From: an uncultured Dehalococcoidia bacterium
GTDB lineage: Bacteria; Chloroflexota; Dehalococcoidia; Lucifugimonadales; UBA3495
Length of the DNA: 64,000 bases
Direction of reading: 5' to 3'
Assembly (NCBI GenBank): GCA_951813535.1
Contig: OX638345.1
Span: 2,415,158-2,479,157, forward strand
Of this stretch, positions 61,141-64,000 are shown piece by piece. Position numbers and translations under genes: made by a program. The first letter of the stretch is position 1. Each line of letters opens with the position of its first letter. Under the pieces are notes generated by a model, which did no database searches, was not told the origin of the DNA, and saw nothing but the letters and a program-made list of their open reading frames with translations.

Positions 61141-63000
61141 TCATTCGACGGTGACGGACTTCGCCAGGTTCCGAGGTTGATCAACGTCGCAGCCCCGTCG
61201 AACTGCGATGTGGTAGGCAAACAACTGTAGTGGGACCGTTGCGAGCAAAGGGGTCAGATTTGGGGGGGTTTCCGGAATAAACATCGAATGATCCACCAGA
61301 TCCGAAATGCGATCATCGCCCTGAGTGAGGACCGCCAGGACGTCTCCGTCCCTGGCCTTCACTTCCTGGATGTTGTTCGCCATTTTGTCGTACAAGTCGT
61401 CCCGGGGAGCGAGGGCCAGCGTAGGCATCGCGTGATCGATCAGGGCGATCGGGCCGTGTTTCATTTCGCCCGCCGCATAGGCCTCAGCGTGAATGTAACT
61501 GACCTCTTTGAGTTTGAGCGCTCCTTCCGTCGCGACTGGGGCGTTGATGCCCCGTCCCAGGTACAAAAAGTTAGCGCGCCCGTAGTAATGTCGCGCCAGT
61601 CTCTCAACTTCGTCGGCAGCCTCCAGAGCCTGAGCCACGTTTCCCGGCAGCCGGGCCAATCCGTCGACCAACGCGCGGGACGTCTCTGACCCCAGGTGAC
61701 TTCGGGCTGCTCCCAGTCGCATCGCCAAAAGATTCAGGATCGTCAACGACGACAGGAAAGTTTTGGTGCTGGCGACGCCGACCTCGACCCCACATCCCAT
61801 CAGCAGCGCGTGGTCCGCCAGCCGAGCGGCCTGGCTGTTCGGCGCGTTGCAGATTGTTACTAGCCGAGCGCCGGAACCCCGCACTGCGTCCATGGCGGCC
61901 ACCGTGTCGGCGGTTTCGCCGGATTGCCCGATGGCTACGACCAGTGTCGACGTATCCAGGAACGGTTCGCGATAACGAAACTCGGATGCAGAATCTGCCT
62001 CAGCGGGCACGCCGGCCAATCGCTCCACCAGATGACGGCCTACTTGAGCCGCGTTCAGGCTCGTCCCGCACCCGATGAGAACTACCCGCCTCACCTCGGC
62101 GAGCTCCCGGTCCGTGATGGCGAGGTCCGGCAGGGTGACCAAGCCCCGGGCAAAGTCCACACGATCCCGGAGAGCGGCGGTTACGGCCTGGGGTTGCTCC
62201 ATTATTTCCTTGAGCATGAAATGGCGAAATCCGCCCCGCTCCACGAGCACGTCATCCAGGTTCACGCGGAGCATCGGTTTTTCGATGCGTCGGCCATCGC
62301 GATCCAGAAAAGCGATGCCTTGCCGCGTAACTACCGCGACCTCACCGTCCTCCAAAAACCCGACCGGTAGGTGACCACTCCGGCCCACGATGGGCAGCAG
62401 GGCCGGCAAATCGCTGGATACGATTCCTTGCCCATCATGGTGCGCGACGGCGACGCCGCCGGCGTTCCCGAGTTTCAGGGCGCACAAACTATCGTTGTCG
62501 CCATCGTGAACCGCCACGATTGCCTGGGGACCCTGCACCTGTCCGCCCATCGCCAGCATCGCCGCTGGCAAACCGAGGCCGTCGCTCATGGCGTCTTCGA
62601 TCAGGTGCGAGATAACCTCGGTATCCGTTTCCGATTTGAAACGGTGACCCTTTCGCCGCAGATCGGCCCTGAGTTCCACGTGATTTTCGACGATACCGTT
62701 GTGAGCGATCGCGATTTGCCCGGTGCAATCGGTGTGCGGATGCGCATTCGCTTCCGATGGACGGCCGTGGGTGGCCCACCGGGTGTGGCCAAGGCCGGCC
62801 GAACCGTGCGGCGCCGGGCAATTCGCATCGTGGAGTAACCCCAGGACGCGGCCCACGGTCTTGCGCAACTGCAACCCCGACTCCGGACCCAGCACCGCCA
62901 CGCCAGCGCTATCGTATCCCCGATACTCCAGTCGCCGCAGGCCCTCGACCACGATGGGCCACGCGGGGCGATCACCGACATATCCGACGATGCCGCACAT
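61141..63000 (-). CDS. glmS: Glucosamine-fructose-6-phosphate aminotransferase GlmS
   Basis: Makes glucosamine 6-phosphate from fructose 6-phosphate and glutamine, the entry to cell-wall amino sugars. The 619 residues begin with MCGIVGYVGDRPAWPIVVEG, where Cys2 is the glutaminase nucleophile. GLGHTRWATHGRPSEANAHP and IAHNGIVENHVELR complete that domain. Two SIS isomerase domains follow: VVLIGCGTSLNAAQVGRHLV, AIGQSGETADTVAAMDAV, FLYLGRGINAPVATEGALKL and HAEAYAAGEMKHGPIALI. It ends NLAKSVTVE. The CofD/YvcK-like gene lies 18 bases upstream, leaving no room for a glmS ribozyme. Confidence 0.97.
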   Translation of the reverse strand: MCGIVGYVGDRPAWPIVVEGLRRLEYRGYDSAGVAVLGPESGLQLRKTVGRVLGLLHDANCPAPHGSAGLGHTRWATHGRPSEANAHPHTDCTGQIAIAHNGIVENHVELRADLRRKGHRFKSETDTEVISHLIEDAMSDGLGLPAAMLAMGGQVQGPQAIVAVHDGDNDSLCALKLGNAGGVAVAHHDGQGIVSSDLPALLPIVGRSGHLPVGFLEDGEVAVVTRQGIAFLDRDGRRIEKPMLRVNLDDVLVERGGFRHFMLKEIMEQPQAVTAALRDRVDFARGLVTLPDLAITDRELAEVRRVVLIGCGTSLNAAQVGRHLVERLAGVPAEADSASEFRYREPFLDTSTLVVAIGQSGETADTVAAMDAVRGSGARLVTICNAPNSQAARLADHALLMGCGVEVGVASTKTFLSSLTILNLLAMRLGAARSHLGSETSRALVDGLARLPGNVAQALEAADEVERLARHYYGRANFLYLGRGINAPVATEGALKLKEVSYIHAEAYAAGEMKHGPIALIDHAMPTLALAPRDDLYDKMANNIQEVKARDGDVLAVLTQGDDRISDLVDHSMFIPETPPNLTPLLATVPLQLFAYHIAVRRGCDVDQPRNLAKSVTVE

Positions 63001-63018
63001 ATCTACGATCGCCGTATA

Positions 63019-64000
63019 TCAGTCGCCGTCGGCGTTCGCGCTGCCGACGGTCATGGTTTCTTCGGGTACCAGCGCATCGCCAAAGTCGTCGCAATCGAAT
63101 ACCAACCGCGCCCTCACGGCCTCCCGGCGTTGCAAGTGCGCGGAGTTCACCAGGTCCATGATTGCATCCGCCAGGGCGGTCGGGTTGTGCCGGATAAATA
63201 CTCCTGGCGCCAGCAACGGTCTTTCGACTATTCGCCCTACCATTGTCAACGACGCCGAGTCATCCACCGCTACCGCATGCTGGCCCTCCGCCGCGTAGCG
63301 TTCTACCAACCGCGGAGGAACGGGCGTATTGTTGACGAGCAGGAAATCCAGGGGCTGGGTGGTGCCCAAATATTCCATGAGCAGAGCCAGAAAATCGGAG
63401 GCACCGAATCCCGCGCTTTCGTTGGGTTTGGTCATCAGATTGCAAACATGAACCTTGATCGCGTCCGAATCGTTGATCGCCTGCGCCACGTCCTCGACCA
63501 ATAGATTCGGCAACACGCTGGTATAGATGTCGCCCGGGCCCATTATGATGGCGTCGGCTTCCGCGATCGCGTCCAGGACCGGCGGGTACACGTAGGCTTT
63601 CGGGTCGAGATAGATGTAATCAATGGGAACGTCGAGCTTGTCGTTTCTCAGGTCGATGGCCGATTCGCCGATCAACTCCGAGCCGTCAACCAGCCGGGCG
63701 CGCAAGGTTGACCGGGTAAGAGTGACGGGCAACACCGTGCCCCGAATTCCGAGGATGCGGGCGGCTTCATCGATAGCGGTGATCGTATCACCAGTGACCT
63801 CGGTGAGAGCGGCCAGCAGCAGATTGCCGAAACTGTGGCCGTTCAACCCGTCCCCGGTGGAGAACCGGTAATCGAATAAACGCCGCATCAAATTGGATTC
63901 GGCGGAATCGGAAGCCAGGGCCATCAAACAGCGTCGCAGGTCTCCTGGAGGCAGATGACCCATCTCTTCGCGCAGGCGGCCACTGCTGCCACCGCTGTCG
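63019..64000 (-). CDS. Gluconeogenesis factor YvcK (CofD-like), N-terminus cut by window edge
   Basis: The C-terminal 327 codons of a YvcK/MgfK-type protein, which in Bacillus is needed for growth on gluconeogenic carbon and for normal cell-wall synthesis and binds UDP-GlcNAc. The frame enters the right edge with DSGGSSGRLREEMG, then HLPPGDLRRCLMALA, FDYRFSTGDGLNGHSFGNLL, YIYLDPKAYVYPPVLDAIAE, ADAIIMGPGDIYTSVLPNLL and VHVCNLMTKPNESAGFGASD. These are hallmark stretches; only about 40 N-terminal residues with the GGGTG motif are missing. Co-transcription with glmS fits a link between carbon flow and amino-sugar supply. Confidence 0.93.
   Translation of the reverse strand, partial: DSGGSSGRLREEMGHLPPGDLRRCLMALASDSAESNLMRRLFDYRFSTGDGLNGHSFGNLLLAALTEVTGDTITAIDEAARILGIRGTVLPVTLTRSTLRARLVDGSELIGESAIDLRNDKLDVPIDYIYLDPKAYVYPPVLDAIAEADAIIMGPGDIYTSVLPNLLVEDVAQAINDSDAIKVHVCNLMTKPNESAGFGASDFLALLMEYLGTTQPLDFLLVNNTPVPPRLVERYAAEGQHAVAVDDSASLTMVGRIVERPLLAPGVFIRHNPTALADAIMDLVNSAHLQRREAVRARLVFDCDDFGDALVPEETMTVGSANADGD

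Noticed and set aside
1-64000. CRISPR arrays, insertion sequences, prophage or integron parts
   Set aside because: No regularly spaced repeats, transposase or integrase motifs, or terminal inverted repeats with target duplications were found by reading.

Overview
The window is a gene-dense, GC-rich (roughly 60%) bacterial chromosome segment. It carries housekeeping genes (polA, mfd, ffh, ileS, glmS, lysC, thrB, proBA, thiD, thiE, folB and a tRNA-Pro), with no phage, transposase, rRNA or CRISPR. The gene mix suggests a Chloroflexota bacterium near the Dehalococcoidia/SAR202 group. Pointers are a UGSC-family selenoprotein with its usual partner, a luciferase-like monooxygenase, a coxMSL-type molybdenum hydroxylase, a DUF4349 lipoprotein, a split transketolase and a eukaryote-type IleRS. 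The taxonomy is inference from gene content, not a phylogeny.

Layout. 1-2.5 kb: zinc alcohol dehydrogenase (cut by the left edge), an FAD-linked oxidase and tRNA-Pro(CGG), all minus. 2.6-7.8 kb: DUF4349 lipoprotein converging on mfd. 8.1-11.1 kb: proB-proA plus a small acidic protein, ended by a terminator. 11.1-12.9 kb: split transketolase with a good promoter. 13.1-16.0 kb: a repair operon made of an amidohydrolase/mismatch-uracil-glycosylase fusion, thpR and an AlkA-type glycosylase. 16.0-19.3 kb: ABC exporter and ffh. 19.4-22.4 kb: SbcC-like ATPase and a PPOX-type flavoprotein.

22.5-28.6 kb holds the most unusual locus. A three-subunit molybdenum hydroxylase lies downstream of a 703-residue polypeptide that joins a DapA-type aldolase, a complete MfnB-type (4-HFC-P synthase) domain and a TusA-like domain. 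Each unit has its own recognisable promoter. 28.9-34.1 kb: GYD protein-thiD-ileS-mutM. 34.3-35.1 kb: a luciferase-like monooxygenase. 35.2-42.0 kb: a five-gene oligopeptide-type ABC importer behind an AT-rich, palindrome-rich leader; one permease carries a perfect EF-hand loop.

42.1-48.8 kb, minus: two FmdB zinc ribbons, thiE, a translin-like protein, DUF2071, a 345-residue UGSC partner, a UGSC-family selenoprotein with an in-frame UGA and a SECIS-like hairpin, and a zinc-ribbon beta-propeller membrane protein. 48.9-54.9 kb, plus: polA, a CitE-like lyase, folB and a tandem SagB-like nitroreductase. 54.9-60.2 kb, minus: a TPR protein, a glycosyltransferase, lysC, thrB and a phosphonoacetate-hydrolase-like enzyme. 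60.2-61.1 kb is nearly empty. 61.1-64 kb: glmS and a CofD/YvcK-like gene cut by the right edge.

The two strongest leads are the DapA-MfnB-TusA fusion beside the molybdenum hydroxylase, and the UGSC selenoprotein, which a standard gene caller would split at its UGA.
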